A DNA stretch of 64,000 nt from JALNZF01 sp964447405. Its GTDB lineage: Bacteria; Nitrospirota; UBA9217. The position numbers were made by a program, and so were the translations under genes. Each line of letters starts with the position of its first letter. Position 1 is the stretch's first letter. Positions 8,563-17,189 of this stretch are shown in pieces. The notes under the pieces are model-generated. The model worked only from the letters and a program-made list of their open reading frames with translations, searched no databases and was not told the DNA's origin. The stretch lies in the NCBI GenBank assembly GCA_964447405.1, contig CAYUSP010000003.1:248001-312000 (forward strand), given 5' to 3'.

Positions 8563-9303
8563 ATGTCTACCACCTGCGTAAATAGTGAATGTACAAACTG
8601 GATCAGCACCATCACCATCGACAATATGCCGGACAATTTCCTGAGCAGGGATGTCTTATCACAATTGAACCGCACCATCAGCGACCTGATCTTAAATAAG
8701 TCAGAGCTTCGTGTCGTGCTGCTTACCGCCAAAGGCAGGAACTTCTCCGCTGGTATTGACTATGGCCGCTTTATAAAAATGTCTAAGGAAGAGGCCGGTC
8801 ATTTCGCCGAGGTGGGGTATAACCTGCTGAAGCACATCGAGAACCTTCCCGTACCGGTCATAGCCGCAGTCAAAGGCGAGACCACAGGCGCGGGCCTGGG
8901 CCTTGCGCTGGCCGCTGATATCCGCATCGCGGCGTCAGATACGGTATTCTCTTTTCCGGAAGTGCAGTTCGGTGTGCCGCCTGTCTTTGGTTCTTCCCAG
9001 CGTCTTTACAAGACGGTAGGTATAGGACGGGCCAAGGAACTGCTGTTCACCGGACGGACGGTGAATGCGGATGAAGCCCTCAGGATCGGACTCGTGAATA
9101 TGGTCGTGGATGCGGATCAGCTTGATGAGGAGGCGGAAAGGATGGCTTTGCGCATCGCGGGGAACAGCCTGAGTTCACTCAGGTCGATCAAAATGCTCGT
9201 GAACTTCGGATTGAATGAGGGGTACGAGGTCGGCCTGCAGCAAGAGGTCACTGCCTTCAGTGAGGCGTTTAATCCTGATACAAAACAGTGGGAACGGCTG
9301 TAA
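8563..9303 (+). CDS. Enoyl-CoA hydratase/isomerase (crotonase) family protein with one catalytic Glu missing
   Basis: This 246-residue protein has the crotonase fold. Oxyanion-hole motifs are seen at residues 61-65 (FSAGI) and 108-113 (TGAGLG). The Glu equivalent to Glu164 of rat crotonase is present (FPEVQFG, E133). The position of Glu144 is Gly113 (GAGLGLALAADI). Classical hydratase activity is therefore doubtful; an isomerase, hydrolase or decarboxylase role is possible. The start ATG 8563 sits behind GGAGG, 13 bp after the RND pump, so it is co-transcribed with the efflux genes. A fatty-acyl or aromatic CoA role in that setting would be unusual. Confidence 0.9.
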   Translation: MSTTCVNSECTNWISTITIDNMPDNFLSRDVLSQLNRTISDLILNKSELRVVLLTAKGRNFSAGIDYGRFIKMSKEEAGHFAEVGYNLLKHIENLPVPVIAAVKGETTGAGLGLALAADIRIAASDTVFSFPEVQFGVPPVFGSSQRLYKTVGIGRAKELLFTGRTVNADEALRIGLVNMVVDADQLDEEAERMALRIAGNSLSSLRSIKMLVNFGLNEGYEVGLQQEVTAFSEAFNPDTKQWERL

Positions 9304-9341
9304 AGCAGGAATAAGCGGCCAGTAGCCAGGGTTCAGAACTT

Positions 9342-9379
9342 CCATGACCCCGGTCCCTTGACCCATGACCCCTGACCCT
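9342..9379. repeat. Short degenerate TGACCC-rich repeat
   Basis: Between the crotonase gene and the DUF2892 gene the sequence repeats CATGACCCC/TTGACCC/CATGACCCC/TGACCC. It is a low-complexity direct repeat without coding potential. Confidence 0.5.
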
Positions 9380-9398
9380 ATATCTTAATGGAGGAACT

Positions 9399-9623
9399 AT
9401 GTACATCGCTGACACAACAACGTGGTATCTGGAAAGGATCATCAGGCTGTTTGCGGGGCTTTTGGTGCTTGGCGGATCGCTGCTCGGCTATTTTGTGAAC
9501 CCGAATTGGTTCATATTCACCGGCTTCGTAGGAGCCATGCTCACACTCTTTGCCTTGACCGGGTTGTGCCCCATGAGCATCATCCTGTTTGCGCTGGGAA
9601 AGCGCGAACGCTGCTCCTGTTGA
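9399..9623 (+). CDS. DUF2892 (YgaP-like) small inner-membrane protein
   Basis: This 74-residue protein has two predicted membrane helices (IIRLFAGLLVLGGSLLGYFV and FIFTGFVGAMLTLFALTGL). They are followed by the LTGLCPMSIIL motif, whose Cys is conserved in DUF2892 proteins. It ends in a cysteine-rich tail (RERCSC). ATG 9399 is preceded by GGAGG. In E. coli YgaP this membrane module is fused to a rhodanese; here the rhodanese is the separate first gene of the same set. Confidence 0.85.
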   Translation: MYIADTTTWYLERIIRLFAGLLVLGGSLLGYFVNPNWFIFTGFVGAMLTLFALTGLCPMSIILFALGKRERCSC

Positions 9624-9648
9624 ACATAGCTGCCCCATTCTCAATAAA

Positions 9649-9690
9649 CAAAGGCCGACTCCGGTATGGGAAGCGGCCTTTGCTTAACTT
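9649..9690 (+). terminator. Hairpin terminator after the efflux gene set
   Basis: A perfect 9-bp stem, CAAAGGCCG (9649-9657) with CGGCCTTTG (9674-9682), is followed by a weak T-rich tail. It sits 25 bp after the DUF2892 stop. Confidence 0.7.
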
Positions 9691-9692
9691 TT

Positions 9693-9770
9693 AATGGTGC
9701 TGAAGTAGAGCTATCCAGCACGAATTGCACAGCCACTGGCCCGCAGCAACAACGGCAGCGATATATTGTA
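9693..9770 (-). repeat. Degenerate 3'-end repeat, copy A
   Basis: Read on the + strand it starts AATGGTGCTGAAG and ends GCAGCAACAACGGCAGCGATATAT. It aligns over its length with copy B at 18547-18622, which starts AATGGTGCCGAAG and ends GGCCGCAACAACGGGAGCAGTATAT. Copy A lies about 100 bp downstream of the last gene of the minus-strand Bat operon. Confidence 0.55.
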
Positions 9771-9866
9771 AAATTAAAAAAACTTCAGTTCTTTTTTACG
9801 TTCTCGCGGTCAAGAGGAGTGCAGTACGATTCAAGCTATCAGAATACCATCGATCTCAATAATCCT

Positions 9867-10622
9867 TTAAAGAACCGCCAGTCCGATTTGCTCTTTCCTG
9901 ACCCAGCCTTTTCTCCCTGAAGAGAAGTGGATGAGAAACCAGTCTTCATGTTCCTTCTCGATGGTTACTTCTGCTCCTTCATGGAGCATGAAGAGGGTTG
10001 AGCTGTTCGGATCCATTCCCGAACGCACCGGAATCTCTCTAGCTATAATCACCGCAGGAGTGGCGAACTGTTCGCTGACGACGCGGACTGCTACTGTCCC
10101 TCCAAGGATAATCCCGCAGGCGAGCGAGACCAGAGTCATCCCGATTACTGCCGAATGCCTTCCATAGAGCCGGATACCGAGACCTGCCCAGAAGAACAGA
10201 TTGCAGAGCAGGAACCCCCAGGCCATTTCCCTGATCGTTAACCAGTCGTACCAGAAAACAAGACTCCGAATCACCCCGACCGAGGAGGTCTCGGTCCGGT
10301 CCTCCGCCTTCTGGCGTGCGTATCCGAGGTTGGCCTCCAGATCTTCGTTCCTGGGCATCAGTTGACGCGCCAAAAGATAGTTTTGAATGGCCTCTCCCGT
10401 CTTTCCCTGACGAAACAAGGCATTGCCCAGATTGTAGTAGACCCTGCCATTCCGCATGCCCGCATCGAGTATCTTTTTGTATTGGCCTTCAGCCTGTGCG
10501 TAATCTCCCTGCTGGTAGGATTCGTTCGCCTTGAGAAGCATCGTAACCGGATCTCCGCCTTCCAGTGCCAATGCCGGGCAGGCAACCATGATCATCAGAA
10601 GAATCAAGCATGGTTTTATCAT
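9867..10622 (-). CDS. BatE-like protein (TPR plus C-terminal SH3 domain)
   Basis: The 251-residue protein begins with a signal peptide (CLILLMIMVACPALA). Two or three TPR units follow at about residues 28-100 (SYQQGDYAQAEGQYKKIL, VYYNLGNALFRQGKTGEA). Two membrane helices lie near 130-180, and a bacterial SH3-type domain closes the protein (PVRSGMDPNSSTLFMLHEGAEV...GRKGWVRKEQIG). This is the BatE architecture. Its start overlaps the stop of BatD by 4 bp, so it is the last gene of the operon. It probably acts in the periplasm with BatA-BatD in envelope stress tolerance; the mechanism of the Bat complex is not settled. Confidence 0.85.
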   Translation of the reverse strand: MIKPCLILLMIMVACPALALEGGDPVTMLLKANESYQQGDYAQAEGQYKKILDAGMRNGRVYYNLGNALFRQGKTGEAIQNYLLARQLMPRNEDLEANLGYARQKAEDRTETSSVGVIRSLVFWYDWLTIREMAWGFLLCNLFFWAGLGIRLYGRHSAVIGMTLVSLACGIILGGTVAVRVVSEQFATPAVIIAREIPVRSGMDPNSSTLFMLHEGAEVTIEKEHEDWFLIHFSSGRKGWVRKEQIGLAVL

Positions 10623-12394
10623 AAGGTCTTCTCCATCTGCTGAATCAGTTCCCGAATCTCTTGTATGACTTTGCCGGATGCATCAGTCCCCTCATTTCCG
10701 ATTGGGGCGAACTGTCTCATTTCCAGTTCCCGCAGAAGTTTTTCGGCCCGTTCCACAAGGGGGATCTGACCCATTCGCCGTTGCAAAATCTCCTTGATCT
10801 CCTCCGGCGTCATGGCATCGCCCGTCACATTCAGTTTGTCTCCCAGGTAGCTTTTGAACGTTCTGGTGAGCAGGGCAAGGCACTGCCGCGGGTCGGTTCC
10901 CTGAGAAAGTTGGACCGCTTCTTCGAGCCGCTTTCGTGCCTGCTTCATTGCGTTTGAGCTTCTTGCATAGCCGCTATCTGTTGAAAATCTATCCTGTTTC
11001 TTCTTGATCAGAAACACCACAACATATGCCAGGGGAGGCAACAGGAACATCACACTCATCTGCGGGTCCGGCAATCGAAAGGCCTCATCCTTGAGGGCAT
11101 GAATGTCTGTATTGATGGGCAGGATGTCTTTGTTCACGATCTCCACGTTCTGTTTCACTGCAGCAGGAGCTTGGCCTTCAACCACACGGGTGTCTTCGCG
11201 ACTGTCTGAAGGAAGGACGTGCAGTCCGGGCACCGAGGCGGACGCTTTTCGATATGTCCCGGCTGCCGGATCAAAGTACCAGAACGAGACCTCCAGGGGC
11301 TTCAAATCTCCCGCGTAGAGCGGCACCAGCGCTGTTTTGAATATCTTTTCAGAGACTATGCGGTAATTATCGATCTTCTTTGAAGCAACCGGCTGATCGT
11401 CATACGTCTTGAACTGCTCGATCCCCAAAAGCGCGGGACGGGGCGCGCCCGTGAGATCTCCCTTGCCCGCGATCTTCACGGTCAGGGTCGAGGATTCTCC
11501 TTTCTTAATGCTTTTCTTATCGAGCTCCGCAGTAAGATGAAAGGTGCCGACCATGCCTGAGAATGCCGAAGGTTTTCCGTCCTGTGGCAACGGACGCACA
11601 TGGACGCTGATGGGTTGGGACCGGAGTGTTTTGGCCGTCGTCCTTTGAAGGCCGAAGAACTCATCGCCGAAAAAACCGCCATGAGGTCTCCGGTGGCTCT
11701 CGACCGGGACCTGGCATTGAAGCGCAGCTGCGGGGATGGTGATCGTACCCGCACGGCTCGGGATCAGCATCCTGCGGAGCTCGGTCACCTGATAACCGAC
11801 TCCGTTCACAACCGTATTCGTGACAGTCTCCTTGCCTGCATCGGCAGCCTGAAAACCGTCAAAGGTCAGGTCGCCAAGAGTCGCATTTGCCACGTTGACC
11901 TTGCGAAAGAACTTGAGCCTGAACATGATCTGCTCACCCACATAGGGAGATGTGCGGTCAACTTCGGTAGTGATAAAGAGATCTTTGCCCCCGCTTTCCG
12001 CGCTGCCGCCTTTTGCAACGTGGAGGGTGATCGGTTCGCTGTGATAGGTTTTCCCCTTATACTGCATGGTCGCCGGACCTATCAGGAAGCCGCCCGTCTT
12101 TTTTGGCTGGAGTACAAATGCATAGTCTGTCTGCGATGACATGGATCCGTTCACGATCGATACCCGCGTGGACCGGCCGTTCGAGGCGACATCAAAGTCT
12201 GGCAGGCTCGGCAGTGTCGGTGCCGGAGCGTTGTCCGCACCGGAAACCGAGATTGTCAGGATTGCCTGGTCCTCAAGGCTGATCGGATTGCGGTCCAGTC
12301 TTGCGGTCAGGGCAACCTCTTCGGCATGGGCTGCCAGTGCCGGCGAGAAGGCAATAAAAAGCAAGACGACAAGTCTGAAATAAACGCGTTTCAT
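10619..12394 (-). CDS. BatD-family protein
   Basis: This is a 591-residue exported protein. The chosen start, ATG 12394, has AGAGG upstream with good spacing, and an ATG nine bases earlier has none. A signal peptide (LVVLLFIAFSPALAAHA) is followed by several beta-sandwich repeats beginning VALTARLDRNPISLEDQAILTI. A single transmembrane helix lies near residue 435 (MFLLPPLAYVVVFLIKKK), and a cytoplasmic helical tail ends in EIRELIQQMEKTL. It lies between batC (12-bp gap) and batE (4-bp overlap). Confidence 0.88.
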   Translation of the reverse strand: MKRVYFRLVVLLFIAFSPALAAHAEEVALTARLDRNPISLEDQAILTISVSGADNAPAPTLPSLPDFDVASNGRSTRVSIVNGSMSSQTDYAFVLQPKKTGGFLIGPATMQYKGKTYHSEPITLHVAKGGSAESGGKDLFITTEVDRTSPYVGEQIMFRLKFFRKVNVANATLGDLTFDGFQAADAGKETVTNTVVNGVGYQVTELRRMLIPSRAGTITIPAAALQCQVPVESHRRPHGGFFGDEFFGLQRTTAKTLRSQPISVHVRPLPQDGKPSAFSGMVGTFHLTAELDKKSIKKGESSTLTVKIAGKGDLTGAPRPALLGIEQFKTYDDQPVASKKIDNYRIVSEKIFKTALVPLYAGDLKPLEVSFWYFDPAAGTYRKASASVPGLHVLPSDSREDTRVVEGQAPAAVKQNVEIVNKDILPINTDIHALKDEAFRLPDPQMSVMFLLPPLAYVVVFLIKKKQDRFSTDSGYARSSNAMKQARKRLEEAVQLSQGTDPRQCLALLTRTFKSYLGDKLNVTGDAMTPEEIKEILQRRMGQIPLVERAEKLLRELEMRQFAPIGNEGTDASGKVIQEIRELIQQMEKTL

Positions 12395-12406
12395 CGTGTA
12401 CATCCT

Positions 12407-13279
12407 CTACCAATCCTCTGCTTTGCGACTTCCGCTGTGTGAACTGCGTTTTGCCTGTTCCCTGATAAATACGCGCTGATCATCGCTCAGGGTATTGAGC
12501 AGCCGCGCTGCCTCGTCAGGCGCGAGCGCCTTCGGATCTGGTTTTGCAGCGCTCATTGCGGCATCAGGCCTGCCACCCTGCTTTTGCTCGCCTTTGGACC
12601 CAGCCTCTTTCAGTTCACCTGACTCATCGTTCCGGTCGTTATCGCGGGAATCTCGTGATGAGGCGGTCTGTCCGTTCTGTTTGTCCTTCTGCCCTGACGG
12701 GGAGTTCCGCTGATCCTGCTTCGAAGCCTGCTGCTGGTTCTTGTCCGCGCTCTTTTGATCACCCTGGTCTCCAGACTGCTCAGTATTGTTCTTGTCGTTG
12801 TTCTTTTGGCTCTTCCTTTCTTTTTTCTGTTGTTGCTCTTTGTCCATCGCTCTCAGCACATACTCAAGGTTTTGTTTCGCCTCCGCATCAGCAGGCTTCA
12901 GGTCCAGGGCCTTTCGGTAATAATCAGCCGATGCCTGCAAATTGCCCTGGCGAAAAGCCGTATTGCCAAGATTATACAGCGCCTTCTGCTTCAGAGCAGC
13001 ATCCTGGGAACGATTGATCACTTCTTCGAATCCTTTTGCTGCCTCCTCGTATTTGCCTGTCTGGTATTGGGCGCTCGCAAGGTTGAACCTTGCCCCGGGG
13101 TCATCTGGGAATTCTGTCTGAAGCTGTTGAAAGCGCGCAAGGGAGTCCGCATAATCTCTTTTATTATAAGCCTTGATTGCCTCACGAGTGTCCAGGTAGG
13201 TGAATGCCTGCGCCGATGATGCGGGAAGAAGCAGCCCCAGGAGACAAAGAACCTGGAAATATGACGTGGATCGATTCAT
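12407..13279 (-). CDS. BatC-like TPR protein with a highly charged linker
   Basis: The 290-residue protein starts at ATG 13279 behind GGAGG; a longer frame to 13372 lies inside batB and lacks a signal. A signal peptide (LCLLGLLLPASSAQA) precedes three TPR units at about residues 25-150. A low-complexity stretch rich in Lys, Gln, Asn, Asp and Ser follows (about 160-245). The C-terminal part carries PDEAARLLNTLSDDQRVFIREQ, common to BatC-type proteins. Its ATG overlaps the stop of batB (ATGA). Confidence 0.85.
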   Translation of the reverse strand: MNRSTSYFQVLCLLGLLLPASSAQAFTYLDTREAIKAYNKRDYADSLARFQQLQTEFPDDPGARFNLASAQYQTGKYEEAAKGFEEVINRSQDAALKQKALYNLGNTAFRQGNLQASADYYRKALDLKPADAEAKQNLEYVLRAMDKEQQQKKERKSQKNNDKNNTEQSGDQGDQKSADKNQQQASKQDQRNSPSGQKDKQNGQTASSRDSRDNDRNDESGELKEAGSKGEQKQGGRPDAAMSAAKPDPKALAPDEAARLLNTLSDDQRVFIREQAKRSSHSGSRKAEDW

Positions 13280-14286
13280 CTCTCCTCCTTCTTCCGCGTC
13301 TCGCCCAACAACGCCTCGATTATGAGACAAAGTATCGCTGCCAGAAGGGGCCATTGAAACCGTTCCGTCCACTTCTTTGTCCTTGTGCTTGAAAGCTCCT
13401 GTGCCCCCATCTCCTTGTGTATTCCCTGGAGGTAGATGGTTTTGAGGTCCATATCACCTGTCGTGGAACGTACATACGTTCCACCGGTCGCAACAGCGAT
13501 CTTCTCGAGGATGCCCTCATCGAGCTTTGAAAGGACCACCGCGCCATGGCTGTCCTTTTTAAAACCTCCCGATGCGTCATCGTTCGGGACCGGAGCACCC
13601 TCACGGTTGCCGATGCCGATGGTAAATACCTTGACACCCTGCGCCTTTGCCTCTTCCGCGGCCTTCAGGACATTCCCCTGATGGTCTTCGCCGTCAGTGA
13701 TCAGGATCACGGCCCTGGCCTTGCTCGCGCCTTTGTCAAATGCAGCAAGCGAAGTGCGCAAGGCTTCAGACAGGGCAGTGCCGGGCACCGGGATCAGGTC
13801 CGGGCTCAATGCGTCGAGGAACAGAGAGAAGGCGCCATAGTCAAGCGTAAGCGGGCATTGCACAAAGCTGCTGCCTGCAAAGACCACCAGACCCACCTTG
13901 TCACCCTGCAGCATGCGAACAAGGTCAGTGACCTCCCGCTTGGCCCGCTCCAGCCGGTTCGGGTCCACATCGCGGGCCATCATGCTTTGCGACACATCGA
14001 TGGCTACCACGATCTCAACGCCCTTGCGTTTGATCTCCTCCCAGGTATAACCCCAGCGGGGCCGGGCCAGGGCAACGATCGCGAAGAAGATGGCGGCCGC
14101 GATCAGCAGTGCCTTGAGGACCTGACGGGGCAGGCTGTGATTGCGAAGCATTCGCCCGCGAAGCGTCTCGTTTTCACAGAAGAGCGCAAGAAACACTTGC
14201 TTCTTCCGGAAGGCCCAGAAATAGAATACGCCCAGCACAGGAACCAGCCATAAAAGCATCAGGGTGCTTTGATCTCCAAATTGCAT
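13276..14286 (-). CDS. BatB, von Willebrand factor A domain membrane protein
   Basis: The 336-residue protein has two N-terminal membrane helices (about 9-27 and 57-74), then a VWA domain with an intact MIDAS metal site (DVSQSM, residues 97-102). A C-terminal anchor helix (FQWPLLAAILCLIIEALLG) follows. The ATG at 14286 overlaps the TAA of batA (TAATG), and GAGGAAG lies upstream. A second ATG at 14307 is inside batA and less likely. BatA and BatB are paralogues, as usual in this operon type. Confidence 0.9.
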   Translation of the reverse strand: MQFGDQSTLMLLWLVPVLGVFYFWAFRKKQVFLALFCENETLRGRMLRNHSLPRQVLKALLIAAAIFFAIVALARPRWGYTWEEIKRKGVEIVVAIDVSQSMMARDVDPNRLERAKREVTDLVRMLQGDKVGLVVFAGSSFVQCPLTLDYGAFSLFLDALSPDLIPVPGTALSEALRTSLAAFDKGASKARAVILITDGEDHQGNVLKAAEEAKAQGVKVFTIGIGNREGAPVPNDDASGGFKKDSHGAVVLSKLDEGILEKIAVATGGTYVRSTTGDMDLKTIYLQGIHKEMGAQELSSTRTKKWTERFQWPLLAAILCLIIEALLGETRKKEER

Positions 14287-15281
14287 TACGGTATCTTCCT
14301 CAGCCATGTATTTCCAAGGATCACCTCTAAGCCAAGAAACAGGACTCCCGGTATCAGGAACCAGGGAAACTGCTCTGTATATTCCTGGTACTCCTTGACC
14401 TTGGTCTTTGTCTTCTCCATTGCATCGATCCTGCTGTAAATGGCTTCCAGGCTCCCGGTATCGGTTGCCCGGAAATATTCTCCGCCCGTAAGATCGGCGA
14501 TCTGTCTCAGTGTTGCTTCATCGAGGTCCACGTTCTGATAGACGATCTGTTTTCCGAACGGTGTTTCCACCTCGAAGGGTGCCGGCCCTTTTGATCCGGC
14601 GCCGATCGTATACACTTTTATCTGGTATGTCCTGGCAAGCCTTGCCGCTGTCTCGGGATCGATTGCGCCTGTATTGTTCCTTCCATCCGAGAGCAGGATC
14701 ACCACTTTGGATTTTGACGGGGAGTCTTTGAGCCGTTTGACAGCGGTTGCAAGTCCCGAACCGATGGCCGTCATGTCTCCTGCCATGCCGATCTGCACGC
14801 GGTCGAGAAAACTGTTCAGCACGCCATAGTCCAGGGTAAGCGGAGACTGGGTGTAGGCATTGCCTGCGAATACGACCATCCCGATCCGGTCGCTTTTCCT
14901 TTTCTTGATAAACCGGGATACAACCTGTCTGACAGCAGTGAGGCGGTTCACCCGTTTGCCGTTGATCTCAAAATCAAGGGCCTGCATGCTCCCGGAGGTG
15001 TCCAGGCAGAGCATGATGTCAATGCCCTCTGTCAGGACCTCGCTGCTGCTTTGGCCGGTCTGGGGCCGCGCGAGGGCCAGGACCAGGAAGAGCACGGCAA
15101 GGGACCGCAGCATCAGCAGAATGCGTCGTGGAGAAACAGAACCGCTTCTGCTCATAACGTCGAGGATGCGAATGCTCGAAAAGCGCAGAGCCGAGCTCTT
15201 CGTGCCCTTTAACTCCATCCAGATGAGTGCGGGAACCACGAGCAGCAGGCACAGAAACCAGGGAGACTCAAACCGCCACAT
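14286..15281 (-). CDS. BatA, von Willebrand factor A domain membrane protein
   Basis: This is a 331-residue protein. Membrane helices lie at about 8-22 and 55-71, where the ALARPQ motif shared with batB is found. The VWA domain holds a canonical MIDAS (DTSGSM, residues 94-99), and a C-terminal anchor helix (FPWFLIPGVLFLGLEVIL) follows. It overlaps the preceding gene by 14 bp and touches batB. It probably forms a metal-dependent adhesion scaffold with BatB, under the MoxR chaperone ATPase encoded first in the operon. Confidence 0.9.
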   Translation of the reverse strand: MWRFESPWFLCLLLVVPALIWMELKGTKSSALRFSSIRILDVMSRSGSVSPRRILLMLRSLAVLFLVLALARPQTGQSSSEVLTEGIDIMLCLDTSGSMQALDFEINGKRVNRLTAVRQVVSRFIKKRKSDRIGMVVFAGNAYTQSPLTLDYGVLNSFLDRVQIGMAGDMTAIGSGLATAVKRLKDSPSKSKVVILLSDGRNNTGAIDPETAARLARTYQIKVYTIGAGSKGPAPFEVETPFGKQIVYQNVDLDEATLRQIADLTGGEYFRATDTGSLEAIYSRIDAMEKTKTKVKEYQEYTEQFPWFLIPGVLFLGLEVILGNTWLRKIP

Positions 15282-16257
15282 GACTGTGTTCCTCTACCGC
15301 TGCTGAAATCAACGGCACTGTTTCAGCAACAAAATGCCTGACCCGATCAGTTTCAGCAATGGCTTCTTCAGGATCGCTGATGGCATTGGCGAACTTCACC
15401 GGTTCGGTGTTGCGCAGAAAGGATCTGATCCCATCCCGCTGCGCGTCGGTCACCTGCAGCGCAGCGAGACGCTCAAGGATCTCTTCGGGAGTTCTCTCTA
15501 CAGCGGGAAAGGCAAAACGCTTTTCCAGATAGGTTCGGAATATTTCGGATAGCAGAAAATAGTACTGTTTGAAATCACCTTTGGCAAGAAGCCCCATCGC
15601 TTCCAGTTCCCGAAGCCTCTGCTCAACCTCTTGATGTGGCAGGAGCGGGGGCTTGATCGGTTCTGGTGTTCTTCTCGTTTTCCACAGACGCCGTGCTGCG
15701 AAGCCTGTCAGGAGCAGGATCGCACCAGCGGCAACGAAATACCACAAGTAGAGCGTTGACAGTTCCAGCGGCTTCAGGTCATGAATGTCTGTCATGTCCT
15801 GGGGCAGAACGGATTTGACCTGCAGCGTGATGGACTGCGACTCGATCTCCGTCTCAACGCCATTGTGCTGATACCGCATCCTAGCTGCCGGGATCGTAAG
15901 AGCGCCGATGCGGTCCACCCGGTAGGTGACCCATCGCTTTTCCACGATCCGGCCGCCCTCGGTGCGCGGAGCGGAATGACCGGTGTCGATCGGCACCATA
16001 CCTTCAGGCGAGGCGCCTGGTTCGGGCAGGGCAGCAGTGATCTCGGGCACGCGGCTGAGCAACAGGGTATAGGTGACTCTGTCGCCGATGGCCGCTTCTC
16101 CGGGATCGATCGTTGCCACCAGTGCTGCAGGGGCTGGGCCGCTGTTTTTGTGTACAGCCGGGCCTTGTTCCCGTCTGCACGCGGATAACATCAGGAAGAG
16201 TGTTGTGATCGTGAAGAATACGAGTATGGTTGATCTTGATAATGACTTTGTATTCAC
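15268..16257 (-). CDS. Bat-operon membrane protein of the DUF4381-like/BatD-related type, putative lipoprotein
   Basis: The 329-residue protein begins at GTG 16257, which overlaps the stop of the DUF58 gene (GTGA), with AGGAT upstream. The N-terminus has a lipobox-like sequence (FLMLSAC). A beta-rich extracytoplasmic domain follows, then one membrane helix (LWYFVAAGAILLLTGFAA, around 168-186). The cytoplasmic domain contains LLSEIFRTYLEKRF and FAVPAVERTPEE-type sequence seen in proteins next to MoxR and DUF58. The exact family name is uncertain, but its position between DUF58 and BatA is typical. Confidence 0.75.
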   Translation of the reverse strand: MNTKSLSRSTILVFFTITTLFLMLSACRREQGPAVHKNSGPAPAALVATIDPGEAAIGDRVTYTLLLSRVPEITAALPEPGASPEGMVPIDTGHSAPRTEGGRIVEKRWVTYRVDRIGALTIPAARMRYQHNGVETEIESQSITLQVKSVLPQDMTDIHDLKPLELSTLYLWYFVAAGAILLLTGFAARRLWKTRRTPEPIKPPLLPHQEVEQRLRELEAMGLLAKGDFKQYYFLLSEIFRTYLEKRFAFPAVERTPEEILERLAALQVTDAQRDGIRSFLRNTEPVKFANAISDPEEAIAETDRVRHFVAETVPLISAAVEEHSHVAV

Positions 16258-17150
16258 GCGGCAGATCCTGTATAGCTTTTTTTCTCTCTGATGCGGAAAA
16301 ACCTGATGATCTCGTCAATCGAGGGGCGGTCATTATGTACGTCTATTACATCGATCCCCAGGGATGTGAACAACTGTTTTCTCTGCTTCTGATCCATGCG
16401 GATCGATTGGTGAAACAGTTCCCGTGCCCTGGCATCTCCGGTGTTGACGATAATGCGTTCGCCGGTCTCTTCATCCTCAAGTTCCAGATAACCCAGCCAC
16501 GGCATCTCCATCTCTCGGGGGTCAGTGATAGTCACCGCGATCACATCGTGTCTGCGATTCGCGATCCTCAGGGGCTTCTCGAAGGAACTCGCGGTGAGGA
16601 AGTCGGATATCAGGAAACAGATGGCCCGCCGATGCAGAACGCGATTGATATATTCCAGAGGCCGGGCAAGGTTGGTCCCCCGACGGGCAGGCTTGAACTC
16701 CAGCACCTCCTCGATCACGCGCCATACATGCCCCCGGCCTTTCTGGGGAGGAATATACTTTTCCACCCGGTCTGTGAACAGGCAAAGCCCGACCTTGTCC
16801 TGGTTCCTGATGGCTGAAAAGGAGAGGGTTGCCGCAAGCTCAGCAGCCACGTCGTTCTTGGCCCGAGTCGTGCCGAACAGGCCGGAAGCCGATACATCGA
16901 CCAGCAGCATGACAGTCAACTCCCGCTCTTCCTGGAACTCCTTGATAAAAGGCCGCCCCATGCGGGCTGATACGTTCCAGTCAATGGCCCGGATTTCGTC
17001 GCCTGCCTGATATTCCCGCACCTCGGCAAATTCCATGCCCCGCCCCTTGAAGGCGGAGTGATACTGGCCGGCCAAGGCATTGTTGACCAGGTGGTTCGTG
17101 GTAATGTGGATCTTACGGATCTTTTTGATCAGCGCAGCATCAAGGGGCAT
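16254..17150 (-). CDS. DUF58 domain protein (degenerate VWA)
   Basis: This 298-residue soluble protein starts at ATG 17150 with GGAG eight bases upstream; a nine-residue longer start is less likely. The DUF58 core is seen in VREYQAGDEIRAIDWNVSAR, followed by a VWA-like strand with a partial metal motif (LLVDVSASG). DUF58 proteins work with MoxR ATPases in maturation or stress complexes. It lies 39 bp downstream of moxR and overlaps the next gene. Confidence 0.92.
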   Translation of the reverse strand: MPLDAALIKKIRKIHITTNHLVNNALAGQYHSAFKGRGMEFAEVREYQAGDEIRAIDWNVSARMGRPFIKEFQEERELTVMLLVDVSASGLFGTTRAKNDVAAELAATLSFSAIRNQDKVGLCLFTDRVEKYIPPQKGRGHVWRVIEEVLEFKPARRGTNLARPLEYINRVLHRRAICFLISDFLTASSFEKPLRIANRRHDVIAVTITDPREMEMPWLGYLELEDEETGERIIVNTGDARARELFHQSIRMDQKQRKQLFTSLGIDVIDVHNDRPSIDEIIRFFRIREKKSYTGSAA

Positions 17151-17189
17151 AAGATTCTCCGTACACCTTTGCTCCACAGAGGAGAAGGA

